Assembly (NCBI GenBank): GCA_946885845.1
Contig: CAMPHJ010000002.1
Location: 124,001-188,000, forward strand
Reading direction: 5' to 3'
Length of the DNA stretch: 64,000 nucleotides
From: an uncultured Sphingobium sp.
GTDB lineage: Bacteria; Pseudomonadota; Alphaproteobacteria; Sphingomonadales; Sphingomonadaceae
In this document: piece by piece, positions 1 to 8,918 of the stretch
How positions within the stretch are numbered: the first letter of the stretch is position 1
Layout of the letters: each line of letters begins with the position of its first letter
The notes under the pieces: generated by a model
Told to the model about the DNA's origin: nothing
Database searches by the model: none
The model's input: the letters and a program-made list of their open reading frames with translations, nothing else
Program-made: the position numbers and the translations under genes

Positions 1-1
1 T

Positions 2-775
2 TCCCCGCCAGATGGCAGCCAAGCCGACGATGCGCGCAATGATTATGTGTTCGAGCGGCGCGTGTTCCAGGACAATGGCGACGGCACGACCAGCTTTGGA
101 CGCACTGATTTATACAAGCGCGGCGCTTTCATCCTTGAGGCGAAGCAGGGCAGCGATGCCGACCGGGCCGCAGCCGAGCGTGGCGAGGACGATCTCGACC
201 TGTTCGGCCAGACCGCTTCGGTGCGCATGAAGCGCGGCACCGCGCGGCGTGGCACGCCTGGATGGGCAAAGGCGATGGTGCAGGCGAAGGGCCAGGCCCA
301 GCGCTACGCCAAGGCTCTGCCGGTGGATCATGGCTGGCCTCCGTTCCTGCTGGTCGCGGACATCGGCTATTGCATTGAGGTCTATGCCGACTTCACCAGC
401 ACGGGAAAGGCCTATGCACAATTTCTGGATCGGGCGCGCTACCGCATAATGCTGAAGGATCTCGTCGGTCCGGACGTGGGGAAGCGTCTGGCCGCGATCT
501 GGACCAGCCTAAGACGCTCGACCCATGCATCGAAGCGTTACGCGCGACGTTGCCGAACTGCTCGCCACTGTATCGCGCCGACTGGAGGCGCGCGGCCATT
601 CTGCCGAAGCGGTCAGCGCCTTCCTCTCTCGCGTTCTATTCACCATGTTCGCGGAGCACACCGGTGTGCTCTTGCCGCGCGACAGCTTCAAGACGCTGCT
701 GCGCGGGCAGTTCGCCCATCCCGAGCATCTTCATTACCAGCTATCCGCGCTGTGGAGTACGATGGACAAGCCTTG
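2..775 (+). pseudogene. MmeI-like restriction-methyltransferase N-terminal remnant, frameshifted
   Basis: This is the 5' part of a large single-chain restriction-modification protein (MmeI/type IIL-like class I DNA methyltransferase) and runs in from the left edge. The first readable part, YVFERRVFQ followed by GRTDLYKRGAFILEAKQGSD, matches the N-terminal endonuclease region of this family, with a PD-(D/E)xK-type EAK motif. Reading then has to change frame twice near 508-525. The next block contains VTRDVAELLATVSRRLEARGH and FLSRVLFTMFAEHTGVLLP, the helical spacer expected just downstream. The reading stops at ALWSTMDKP near 775, so the methyltransferase and target-recognition domains are absent. 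It is a decayed fragment, not a working enzyme. The family assignment is from motif memory only. Confidence 0.7.
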
Positions 776-808
776 ATCGGTTGAACCTACGGGGTTTAAG
801 GCAGCGCA

Positions 809-1540
809 ATGACAAAATCCCGTGATAGCGAACTTTCGATGGATCTCGGCATTGTGCGCCCAGGGAAGTCACCCCATGGCTCAAAGACCGTTGACAGAAT
901 ACTTCAGGCAGCCGTCGACGTCCTGATCGAAGAAGGATATGCTGCTTTCACCTTGCAAAGGGTTGCTGCGAAATGTGACATGAAGATAGGTAACGTCACT
1001 CGTCATTTTCCCAAGAGAGAGGTGCTCGTTCAAATTCTTTTGCAAGATATTTTAACCTCGGGCGATAAGCTTCTAAAAAAGAATGTGTACAAGCCTAAGA
1101 TATCTGCAGAAGATGCATTGGCTCTTATCATTACTGGAACAATGGAGGGTGCCAAGACAAAAGGTACGACCCATTTGATGACTGAGCTTTGGGCAATGAG
1201 CAATCATAATGACTTTGTCGCACGACGTTTGGAATCGTTATATGGTCATGTTCACACGTTGATTGGCTCATTTGTGAGGCAGTTAAATGCCTCCATTAGT
1301 GCCGATGACGCTGAAGCTTTAGCGGTGTTCATCAACGCCACTATGGAGGGTGCTACGGTGCTTGCGGGATATGGCAAGCCGTGGGAGCCGAGAATGCCTT
1401 TCATGAAAGCAATGGCTGCACATTCACTGATCGCGATGGTGAAGACAATTACCCCCGATGATATACAACGGCTTATTAGCCGATCTTTGCATGCTACAGC
1501 GTCCGAGATTAGTTCCGACGTAGAACTCCTGCCTGAATGA
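809..1540 (+). CDS. TetR/AcrR-family transcriptional regulator
   Basis: This 243-aa protein has a clear N-terminal TetR DNA-binding domain at about residues 27-75: ILQAAVDVLIEEGYAAFTLQRVAAKCDMKIGNVTRHF. The rest is a helical ligand-binding and dimerisation domain of usual TetR length. ATG at 809 is chosen because AAGG lies 7 bases upstream; an internal Met at residue 11 is the alternative. The gene is visibly richer in A and T than its neighbours, which suggests separate acquisition. It heads a block of PhyH, NmrA, LLM and TonB genes whose promoters share a GTTGA-N6-TCAAC dyad, so it is the natural candidate to be their repressor. That link and the effector are inference. No copy of the dyad was seen before the gene itself. 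Confidence 0.88.
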   Translation: MTKSRDSELSMDLGIVRPGKSPHGSKTVDRILQAAVDVLIEEGYAAFTLQRVAAKCDMKIGNVTRHFPKREVLVQILLQDILTSGDKLLKKNVYKPKISAEDALALIITGTMEGAKTKGTTHLMTELWAMSNHNDFVARRLESLYGHVHTLIGSFVRQLNASISADDAEALAVFINATMEGATVLAGYGKPWEPRMPFMKAMAAHSLIAMVKTITPDDIQRLISRSLHATASEISSDVELLPE

Positions 1541-1895
1541 CCGGCGTCATAGTTGCATGCTGACATCGTGGCCAGAGAGCCAACCGTGCGTTATTCCGGC
1601 ATGGTCAAGCAATGCAGCGTTGGTTTGCTACCCCGCCCTGTGAACGCGTTAGTTTCGTCAGCTGCGGCGTAGCCGATACCGGTTTGAGGGCGATGGTAGC
1701 CGCATTGCAGCGCTAGGTCATGGGTTCTATCGGAGCAGGAGCGCGCGGTTGCAGTTGGGCGACCGCTCAACAGGCTCGAACAATCCCGCTCCAGCGCTTA
1801 ACCGTCCAACAATCGCCGCCTCCCCGGCTTGCCGCGCGGGAGCCCTAACATCGAGCCGTGTTTAGGGCGCTTTGCGTCTCGATTTGGAGACTCAC
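1541..1895. other. Intergenic, no gene recognised
   Basis: Between the TetR stop and the promoter near 1896 no reading frame resembles a known protein. The open frames here are short and mutually overlapping. I see nothing further that I can support. Confidence 0.4.
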
Positions 1896-1930
1896 TTGAC
1901 ATAAAGTTGATATTGTTCAACATTGCATAT
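1896..1930 (+). promoter_or_regulatory. Putative promoter with GTTGA-N6-TCAAC operator (site 1)
   Basis: TTGACA at 1896-1901 is followed four bases later by the dyad GTTGA-TATTGT-TCAAC (1906-1921), which would fill the -35/-10 spacer. Two further copies of the same dyad occur at 8811-8826 and 8928-8943, each also beside TTGACA. The site faces the PhyH gene at 2281, leaving a leader of about 350 bases in which no gene was recognised. Repression by the TetR-family product at 809-1540 is inferred. Confidence 0.55.
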
Positions 1931-2280
1931 CAGTTGTTACACACAAACACTTTAGGCGGTCCGGAAGCGTGGCCCATTCTTCACCGAACGACGGTCCACG
2001 GCGCATGGAGGGCGAAGAGCGTGAAGCGCAGCGCACGACAAACCTTTGCACGAGCTCGTCTACGTTGGTTCGAGAGTGCTGCGATACGGTTGATGCCGAG
2101 GTCTGCCGGGCTGCGTTCCGCTCGGCTGCGTCGGCACAGCTCTTCGGCGAGCGGCAAAGCCCTCCCACCTGGTCCGAAGCTAGCATGCTGCTTCTGCTGC
2201 AGCGCCATGGATGCCGCAAGTATCGCTGGTAGTTTTCCAATTTCGAAATGCAATCACGCCATAATCCGAGGAAGATTCCA

Positions 2281-3075
2281 ATGAAGCTGCAACACTTGCC
2301 TAACACTGCCACTGTCGAGGAAGCTGTGGCGGTAATGCGGGAGCATGGGCACGTTATCATAGATGATTTGGTTCCGGTCTCTGTTGTAGACCAGATATTG
2401 GCTGACATGCAGCCCTATATAGAGGTCACGCCATTCAGCGAAAATGAGTGGTTCGGCAACGGCTCCCAGCGCATCGGCAACTTAATTGCTCGCTCGGAGA
2501 CTGGCCGTGATCTCGTCATGAATCCGCTGGTGCTGGGGGTTGTGAAAGGAGTTCTTAGTCATTCGCCTCTTGTCCAGCTCGGTGCAACCGAGATGATTTC
2601 GTTGCGGTCTGGTTGTCCGGCTCAATATATTCATCAGGATGAACTGACGTTCGACAGCTTCCCGTTCCCGGACGATTATGTCGTATCCTGCAATACATTG
2701 TGGGCCGTCACGGATTTTACGGAAGAAAATGGTGCGACACGCGTCGTTCCGGGGAGTCACGCCCGCCCGCGCGCCGAGTATACGATGGAAGACACATTGC
2801 CGGCAGAGATGACTCGCGGGTCCGTGATGATTTTCACGAGCAAGCTATGGCATGCCGGTGGCAGCAATCAATCGCAGGAAGTTCGGCGCGCGCAGGCGAT
2901 CAACTATTGCGTTGGTTGGGTCCGACAGGAGGAAAACCAGTTTCTGGCCTGTCCGCAGGATATCGCAAGGACCCTTCCAGACGATCTTCTGAAGTTGATG
3001 GGGTATCAAATTGGATTTGGTTATGGACATGCCGGTGCGCAAGCAGACCCGCTTGAGGCACTTCGACAGGGATAG
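2281..3075 (+). CDS. Phytanoyl-CoA dioxygenase (PhyH)-family Fe(II)/2-oxoglutarate oxygenase
   Basis: This 264-aa protein has the PhyH-type double-stranded beta-helix signature. The iron ligands are in YIHQDELTF (His118-x-Asp120) and in LWHAGGSN (His191), with NGATRVVPGSH between them and an Arg-rich stretch after His191 for 2-oxoglutarate binding. Enzymes of this family hydroxylate or oxidatively cleave small organic substrates using O2 and 2-oxoglutarate; the substrate cannot be read here. The start at 2281 is preceded by GAGGAAG 6 bases upstream, so the longer frame from 2248 is not needed. It is first in a rightward run with the NmrA-like, unknown and LLM genes. A second, divergent PhyH gene lies at 7806-8732 in the same putative regulon. 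Confidence 0.85.
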   Translation: MKLQHLPNTATVEEAVAVMREHGHVIIDDLVPVSVVDQILADMQPYIEVTPFSENEWFGNGSQRIGNLIARSETGRDLVMNPLVLGVVKGVLSHSPLVQLGATEMISLRSGCPAQYIHQDELTFDSFPFPDDYVVSCNTLWAVTDFTEENGATRVVPGSHARPRAEYTMEDTLPAEMTRGSVMIFTSKLWHAGGSNQSQEVRRAQAINYCVGWVRQEENQFLACPQDIARTLPDDLLKLMGYQIGFGYGHAGAQADPLEALRQG

Positions 3076-3162
3076 CGAAGAGCGATTGTCAACGAGGGCC
3101 TGGGCGATTGAATCAGCAAAAACTTCGACATGCAGATTTGGATGCTGGGATGGATATCGAGA

Positions 3163-4023
3163 ATGAAAATCGGGGTTAGTGGCGCCAGCGGCCAGTTAGG
3201 TAAGGCCGTTCTGAAGCGGCTGGGCGAATTGCCTGGCGGATATGAGGTTGCCGGGATTTCTCGTTCGCCACACAATGTGGGCTACGCGGATGAGGCGCGC
3301 TTTGGCGACTATGACGATCAAGACAGTTTGCGGGAAGCCTATTGCGGCTTGGACAGGCTGCTGATCATACCGACTCTGGATCTAAAATATGGCGCTCGGG
3401 CCCGGCAGCTGGTTCATGCGATAGACGCTGCGCTAAGCGCTGGCGTCGAACATATAGTTCTCATTTCTGACGCCGGAACGCGTGAAGATCCTGAACCTCA
3501 TATTGGAGCAGCCAGTTGGGCGGGCGAACAGCACCTCATCAAATTGGCGCCTCGCTGGACGATACTTCGCGCAAATTATTTCATGGAGTCATTTGCTCAG
3601 GAGGTGGTTCTATCAACTGTCGCGGGACGGATGGCAGAACTTGGCGAAGGGCGCGTCGGGTTTGTAAGCCGGGATGACGTGGCGGCCGCGGCGGCAGGTA
3701 TCCTGGTCGGAACGGGGCACTCAGGAGCCATCTACAATGCGACGGGATCTGAAGCGCTGTCCCTGGCTGACCGGGCTCAACTCATAGAAAAGGTAGGAGG
3801 CCAGCGCATTGATATCGTCCAAATTTCTTTGGAAGAACTTTCGATTGAACTTCAGCTTGCCAAATATCCTGAAGATTATCGTGGTCTTGTCGTGGATATC
3901 AAACGGAAGACGTCGGAAGGGGGATATGATATCGTAACCGGGGATGTAGAGAGACTATCCGGTCAGCCTCCGGTTGCTCTGGGCGATGTCCTAAAAAGCT
4001 ATCTTGTCCAGAGCGTCTTGTGA
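3163..4023 (+). CDS. NmrA-like NAD(P)-binding oxidoreductase (atypical SDR)
   Basis: This 286-aa protein begins MKIGVSGASGQLGKAVL, an N-terminal Rossmann dinucleotide motif with glycines at 7, 10 and 13. It continues in the pattern of NmrA/HSCARG or QOR2-type atypical SDRs, with HIVLISDAGTR in the middle and WTILRANYFMESF later. Such proteins either reduce quinone-like substrates or sense NADP(H). I chose ATG 3163 over an upstream in-frame Met at 3130 because the nucleotide motif normally starts within a few residues of the N terminus. It follows the PhyH gene by 87 bases, so the two are probably co-transcribed. The substrate is unknown. Confidence 0.8.
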   Translation: MKIGVSGASGQLGKAVLKRLGELPGGYEVAGISRSPHNVGYADEARFGDYDDQDSLREAYCGLDRLLIIPTLDLKYGARARQLVHAIDAALSAGVEHIVLISDAGTREDPEPHIGAASWAGEQHLIKLAPRWTILRANYFMESFAQEVVLSTVAGRMAELGEGRVGFVSRDDVAAAAAGILVGTGHSGAIYNATGSEALSLADRAQLIEKVGGQRIDIVQISLEELSIELQLAKYPEDYRGLVVDIKRKTSEGGYDIVTGDVERLSGQPPVALGDVLKSYLVQSVL

Positions 4024-4292
4024 GATGGTAATGGAAATTCATCAGCAGCTTCGCCTATGCTGTGGTCTCAGTCTTTCTGCTGCTGTCATTTGCCAAGACC
4101 CGACACTTACCCGTCCAGTCACTCCCTACCAACTGCCAGACTGCGGTTCGGCATTGGAGGTGTTTCTTTCACTGACGACTGCATCTGCCATCGAATATAA
4201 TCCGTACATAAGGCGCGGAAGGCAAACATCCCGAGGACGCCGGGAGGCAGCTGGCAGGATACTGGCTCGGGGGCGTTGATGAAAGGCAGCCT

Positions 4293-5051
4293 ATGCATAC
4301 CGCTTTCTCACTGAAGGACTCGATGTTCAGAATCGAGATAGATGGCGACGTTGCGGACAGTCGTGCCTTGCTCGACTGGCGTCCCGAAGACCGCCTCGGC
4401 GTCGTTCTTCGTTCGCCCTTGAGCGCCTTGGGTGCCAGCATGCTGATGCAGCTGGTAACCGCCGCCTATTATGATGTGCGCCCTGGCCGAAGGAAGGGGC
4501 CGCATTACGCTGACATATATCTTTTCCACTCTGGTGGACGCTATGGCGACTTCTCAAGCTTTGACGTGACACCTCACCGTGAGCTCTTTCTTCCGGCGGA
4601 TGCGGGAGTGCTGATCGAGGCAATCAACGATCGCGCTATAACACATCTGGCGGTCCCAGACGGCGATCAAACGCAATCGGTATTCCCGTGGATTGAGCCG
4701 GAAGCAGCGCGCGATCGCATCCGGCACTGCTTCGCCTACTCTGCCGGGGGACGAGTGCGGGATGCGGATATCGCGATCCTGTCGTCAGCACCCGACCTGC
4801 GTCAGGACGTCGAACTGGCGCTGAACCCCATGGCGCTTGTTGATAACATCGAGCGCTACATCGATGCGGGAGATGCGGATATTCAGCTCTTCTCAAGACG
4901 GTTGGCCCAGCGCGTACGCAGCCGGGTGAACGAAGCAAGCGAAATAGAGAAAGAAATTGCAAAAGCGCATCATAATAATAGCTGGAATAATGGCATGATT
5001 CGCCAGAGTTTTCGAAGAATAAGCGTCGATGATGCTCTGTCATTGCTTTGA
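4293..5051 (+). CDS. Unrecognised 252-aa protein in the PhyH/LLM cluster
   Basis: I do not recognise this family. The 252-aa protein starts MHTAFSLKDSMFRIEIDGD with AAAGG 7 bases upstream; Met11 is an alternative start. It has no signal peptide or membrane segment. The middle holds aromatic and charged stretches (YADIYLFHSGGRYGDFSSFDVTPHRELFLP) and the C terminus is helical and basic (RRLAQRVRSRVNEASEIEKEIAKAHHNN). Codon use is normal for a real gene. The stop lies 41 bases before the LLM monooxygenase start, so it is almost certainly in the same operon. A role with the flavin monooxygenase, for example as a substrate-binding or accessory subunit, is possible but unproven. Confidence 0.65.
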   Translation: MHTAFSLKDSMFRIEIDGDVADSRALLDWRPEDRLGVVLRSPLSALGASMLMQLVTAAYYDVRPGRRKGPHYADIYLFHSGGRYGDFSSFDVTPHRELFLPADAGVLIEAINDRAITHLAVPDGDQTQSVFPWIEPEAARDRIRHCFAYSAGGRVRDADIAILSSAPDLRQDVELALNPMALVDNIERYIDAGDADIQLFSRRLAQRVRSRVNEASEIEKEIAKAHHNNSWNNGMIRQSFRRISVDDALSLL

Positions 5052-5092
5052 ATAAAGCCATTACTGCATTATGATATAAGGAGATTATAGTC

Positions 5093-6397
5093 ATGGGACA
5101 TGTAAAGTTTCATCTTGGATATTTCACGAAGTTCGGTGCGACATCTTGGCCTGGTGACGGCAAGGAGTTCGGATCGAACTGGATCGATGGATCTTATCAT
5201 AAAGAACTCGCCCGGATGCTGGAGGCGGCGAAGTTCGACTTCATCCTGTTCGAAGACACCACGATTGTCGGCGACAGATATGCAGGCTCCATGGAACTCG
5301 ACCTGAAGAATGCGACCCTGGCGCCCAAGCTCGACCCCCTCCCGCTGCTCCCTCTGATGGCGCAGGACACGTCGCACATCGGCCTGATCGCGACGGCGTC
5401 CACCACTTTCTACCCGCCCTATCTGCTCGCCCGGCTGCTCTCGACCGTGGACTCGCTGACGGGCGGACGCGCTGGCTGGAACATGGTCACGTCGAGCGAG
5501 AAGAACGCCGCCCTGAACTTCGGGATGGACAAACTGCTGCCGCCCACCGTCCGCTATGATATTGCGGACGAGTATGTCGATCTGGTTAAGCAACTGTGGG
5601 ACTCGTGGGATGAAGGCGCCCTGGTCGCGAACACCGAGACCGGCGTCTATGTCGATCATACCAAGGTCCACACCATCGATTTCGTCGGCGAGCATTTCCG
5701 CTCGCGCGGTCCGCTCAACACGGTGCGCTCGCCCCAAGGCTATCCGGTGTTTGCCCAGGCTGGCGCTTCGGAACGCGGGCGCGCGTTTTCGTCCAAGAAT
5801 GCGGAAGTCGTGCTGGGCATGATGACCGGCGGTGTTCCTGGCATGAAGGCCTATCGTGAGGACATCCGCAACCGCGCCGAGGCCCAGGGTCGCAATCCGG
5901 ACGATATCAAGGTGGTCTTCCTGACGCCCGTCAATATCCTTCCCGAAGGTGTCGAGCAGCAGGAGATGACCGATGCCGAAAAGCAGGCATCATTCGAGCA
6001 TAACATCGTCATGGCGTCGTCGTCACTGGATGTGGACTTCTCGCTGTACGACCTCGATGGACCCGTTCCGCAGGACATCGTGGCGGGCGGACACACCAGC
6101 GCGCTCGATCACATGAAGAAGGCCGGGCGCGAGGAAGGCAAGTCCCTCAGGGATCTTTTCTCCATGGGTCAGGGCGCGAGCGGCATGGACTTTAGCGGCA
6201 CGCCGCAGCAGATCGCCGAGAAGATGATGGCGGTCATGGACGAGGTTGGCGGCGACGGATTCCTGATCGAGGGATCGGGCTATAATCGTCAGCTTCCGCA
6301 GCTGATCGATGAACTAATACCGGCATTGCAGCAGGCTGGAGCCGTCCGCACGGAATATACGGGTAATACGCTGCGTGATATTTTGCGCGAGTTTTAG
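5093..6397 (+). CDS. LLM-class flavin-dependent monooxygenase, NtaA/SnaA/DszA (SoxA) type
   Basis: This 434-aa protein belongs to the bacterial-luciferase-like, FMNH2-dependent monooxygenases of the nitrilotriacetate/dibenzothiophene-sulfone group. Diagnostic stretches are the N-terminal HLGYFTKFGATSWP, FDFILFEDT, HIGLIATASTTFYPPYLLAR, TGGRAGWNMVTS and GYPVFAQAGASERGR. The length is usual for the group. A strong ribosome site, AAGGAG, lies 8 bases before ATG 5093. These enzymes need a separate flavin reductase, and none is seen nearby. The gene ends the rightward run PhyH, NmrA-like, unknown, LLM. The monooxygenase and the dioxygenases could act in sequence on a substrate imported by the TonB receptor at 9126; the substrate is unknown. 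Confidence 0.88.
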   Translation: MGHVKFHLGYFTKFGATSWPGDGKEFGSNWIDGSYHKELARMLEAAKFDFILFEDTTIVGDRYAGSMELDLKNATLAPKLDPLPLLPLMAQDTSHIGLIATASTTFYPPYLLARLLSTVDSLTGGRAGWNMVTSSEKNAALNFGMDKLLPPTVRYDIADEYVDLVKQLWDSWDEGALVANTETGVYVDHTKVHTIDFVGEHFRSRGPLNTVRSPQGYPVFAQAGASERGRAFSSKNAEVVLGMMTGGVPGMKAYREDIRNRAEAQGRNPDDIKVVFLTPVNILPEGVEQQEMTDAEKQASFEHNIVMASSSLDVDFSLYDLDGPVPQDIVAGGHTSALDHMKKAGREEGKSLRDLFSMGQGASGMDFSGTPQQIAEKMMAVMDEVGGDGFLIEGSGYNRQLPQLIDELIPALQQAGAVRTEYTGNTLRDILREF

Positions 6398-6482
6398 GGT
6401 CGGCACAATATGCAGCGTATCCAATAAGAGGTAAAACTTGCTGCTTTCATGAAGAAGCGTGTCGAAAATTTGCTTTAAAGGG

Positions 6483-6520
6483 AATGAACGTCAAGATTGA
6501 ACTAGATTGACGTTCATTTT
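6483..6520 (+). terminator. Putative intrinsic terminator after the LLM gene
   Basis: A perfect 12-bp stem (6483-6494 with 6507-6518) with a 12-nt loop ends in a short T tract, 85 bases after the LLM stop codon. The stem is AT-rich, so strength is uncertain. Confidence 0.45.
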
Positions 6521-6683
6521 CCGCGCTGGATATTTGACATCCTTGCGTCCCCGCCGATCTGCTGGAGCACATCGGCCAACACTATGCGCTAGAGGCGGCG
6601 GTTCGAGACCGGCAACATCACAACCGAGGGAGAAGCAAGCAGGACCCGCTTTGCCCTTGATCGACGCACTGCCAGGCGCCTGA

Positions 6684-7500
6684 GTAGGCATTCGGTGAAG
6701 GCCGCAGATCAGGCGGCTTTGCGTTGATCTTCGACTGTGCGCCAGTTCCAGGGCAGCAGTTCGTGGAGACGGTTCTGGGGGATGTCTGCGATCCGCGTGA
6801 GGACGTCTGCCAGCCAGGCCTGCGCATCGATGTCGTTGAGCTTCGCTGTGCCGATCAGGCTCAGCATGAAGGCCGTGCGTTGACCACCCCGGTCTGAACC
6901 AGCGAAGAGCCACGATTTTCTTCCCAGGGCTATGCCTCTGAGCGCCCGTTCCGCCGGGTTGTTCGAGAGGCAGACACGGCCGTCGTCGAGGAAGGTGGCG
7001 AAGGTCGGCCATGCCTTAAGCATGTAATCCATGGCCTCGGCCACATCGCTGTTCTTCGAGAGTTTTGAACGGCTCTTTCGCATCCATTCTTCCAGATCGG
7101 CCACCAGCGGGGCGCTGAGCTCCTGCCGAAGGGCAAGACGCTCCTGCGCCGATTTGCCGTTGATGGCGCGCTCGATAGCGAAGATCGCGTCGATACGACG
7201 GACCGCCTCCACTGCCAGCGGCGAGATGACGGGCGCCTTGTTGCGGCGCTTCTTGAGTTGCGCGGCGACATCGGCCAGCTCGAAGAAATAGCGGCGCGCG
7301 TGGCTCCAGCATAGAGCACGCGTGAGCGGCGCCGGCAGGCGGTCGGCATGGAACAGCGCATTATTAGCCGGCATGCCAAATGATCTTGCAAAGGTCGCCG
7401 CGGCGTCCCCTGAAAATATAGAGATCCCCGGCGAAGGGATCACGTCCAAAACTCTGCTGCACCTGCAGGGCCACCAGAGCGATACGCGCCTGACGATGCA
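6684..7500 (-). mobile_element. IS66-family remnant: tnpB fragment joined to the 3' part of tnpC
   Basis: On the minus strand 7440-7380 encodes the IS66 TnpB core FGRDPFAGDLYIFRGRRGD, which reads on to LCKIIWHAG and then stops. From about 7345 a different frame continues as the C-terminal half of TnpC (LFHADRLPAPLTRALCWSHARRYFFELAD ... LSNNPAERALRGIALGRKSWLFAGSD), ending at 6709. The end of tnpB and the first half of tnpC are missing, so this is an internal deletion derivative with no complete transposase. GTAGGCATTC at 6684 may be the IS end. From 7501 to 7737 I recognise nothing definite. Confidence 0.8.
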
Positions 7501-7737
7501 ACGCGCCTTCTTTCGTCCAAGTCCGACATAGCCAAAGCGATCGCCTGCGGCCGCAAGCGCTGGATCGCGATCATGCGTTACATTGTCGCGTCCGCATGGA
7601 ATGCGGAGCTACATTACATCCACCGGACCGCTGCTCAAGCCATGGAAATGCAGCGGGGCTGCCGTTGTGACCACAGCATATTCGGCAGCGCGGACGCTCT
7701 TGGGTTATCGGAGAAGGAATTCCTTCGCCAGCGGCGC

Positions 7738-7788
7738 TGTCATGAACGCCTCGACGCGGCTTATGGCCGCGTCGAGGCGTTCATGACA
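7738..7788. repeat. Perfect 23-bp inverted repeat with a 5-nt loop
   Basis: Arms 7738-7760 and 7766-7788 are exact reverse complements, beginning TGTCATGAACGCC, around a TTATG loop. The hairpin lies 18 bases beyond the stop codon of the leftward PhyH gene, where a terminator would be expected, but no T tract follows. It is unusually long and GC-rich for a terminator and may instead be a transposon-related end or a recombination product. Confidence 0.85.
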
Positions 7789-7805
7789 AGTGATTACTGA
7801 GCGCT

Positions 7806-8732
7806 TCAATACGCGATAGTCGGCGGCACGCAGAGCGAGCGGATCGACTCCGGCGCGCTCTCCCAGGGATAGTCTCCACCGTTCATCACCGAGCTATACC
7901 CAAGCAACTGGCGGAGCGTTTGCGAGGTGTCCTTCATCACCTCTGGGTCGAGGACGAGCGGAAAGTTGATCGAAGGACGGCACCAGGGCGTGGTGATGCC
8001 GAAGTTGATCGACGCGCGCTCGCGGTTCTCGGAGATGTTCGCGCCCGTGCCGTGCAACAGCATGTCGGTGTAAATGATGAGCGAGCCCGCAGGCGCCTCG
8101 GCCGGAACAGACTCGTAAGTCGTCGCGCCTGAAGGGTCGATTTCGGGGTTCCAGAGGTGGCTGCCTGGCACCACGCGCGTTGCGCCGTTTTCTTCCGCGA
8201 ACTCGTCAAGGCACCAGATGAACCGCGACTGGTTCGGGGTTGCATGACCCACCCCATTGCTGGCGTCGAGATGGATGAACTGCGCGCCGCTTCCCGGCCG
8301 CGTGACATTGGCATCCACGCTATGCACCAGATAGCTCTCGTTAAGGACCGTTGGTCCGAGGATATGCTTCGTTAATTCCAGCACTACAGGATGTTCCAGA
8401 ATCTGGCGGAAGACCTCGTGACGATCGGGTAAGCGATTAAGGCGACGGTTCTTGGCGTCGGGATCGACGAAGAACTTGCTCACTCGGCTTTGATCGATCG
8501 CCTCTTCACGCTTGATCTCATCCGCGAGAACCTGACGCGCCGTGCGCACTACTTCCTCCGGAAACACGTCAGTAAGGATGGCATACCCAGCCCTCTTCAG
8601 ATCGGCCTTGGCCGTTTCAAGGTCGGACGTTGGTTTCGGCAGAACCAGATTGGGATCGAGCGGCACGGTCTTCTCTGCAGACGCCAAGGTCAGTTTGTAT
8701 TCGTCCATAGAGAGGGAGTCGCCAACTGCCAT
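7806..8732 (-). CDS. Phytanoyl-CoA dioxygenase (PhyH)-family oxygenase, second copy
   Basis: This 308-aa Fe(II)/2-oxoglutarate oxygenase has ligands FIHLDAS (His154-x-Asp156) and LLHGTG (His227) and the family signature NGATRVVPGSHLW between them. It is clearly divergent from the PhyH protein at 2281 and has a longer N terminus, so it probably acts on a different intermediate. I take ATG 8732 because GGAG lies 8 bases upstream; the frame stays open to 8828 but without a better start. Its promoter region carries site 2 of the shared dyad (8811-8826). It is transcribed divergently from the TonB receptor at 9126, which carries site 3. The substrate is unknown. Confidence 0.87.
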   Translation of the reverse strand: MAVGDSLSMDEYKLTLASAEKTVPLDPNLVLPKPTSDLETAKADLKRAGYAILTDVFPEEVVRTARQVLADEIKREEAIDQSRVSKFFVDPDAKNRRLNRLPDRHEVFRQILEHPVVLELTKHILGPTVLNESYLVHSVDANVTRPGSGAQFIHLDASNGVGHATPNQSRFIWCLDEFAEENGATRVVPGSHLWNPEIDPSGATTYESVPAEAPAGSLIIYTDMLLHGTGANISENRERASINFGITTPWCRPSINFPLVLDPEVMKDTSQTLRQLLGYSSVMNGGDYPWESAPESIRSLCVPPTIAY

Positions 8733-8810
8733 ATCAATTCTCCGCTTCGTGTCTGCCAAACCGTCCGTACGGAGGGTCTGATAATTGCCGTCGATTAGCT
8801 TGATCCGATA

Positions 8811-8840
8811 GTTGATAAAATTCAACATTTGTCAAGCTTA
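8811..8840 (-). promoter_or_regulatory. Putative promoter with GTTGA-N6-TCAAC operator (site 2)
   Basis: Read leftward, TTGACA is followed after three bases by GTTGA-ATTTTA-TCAAC (8826-8811). It lies about 80 bases upstream of the PhyH start at 8732, and the dyad would overlap the -35/-10 spacer. Confidence 0.6.
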
Positions 8841-8918
8841 ATTTCGGAGAGAGAGGGCTTCGGACACCTCTCGCGACAGGTTATATCGTCGGCGTTCAAC
8901 CATGCGCGCACAAATGCC

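Noticed and set aside
1829..2284. Overlapping open frames in the PhyH-1 leader
   Set aside because: They have no ribosome sites, overlap each other on both strands and give no recognisable product.
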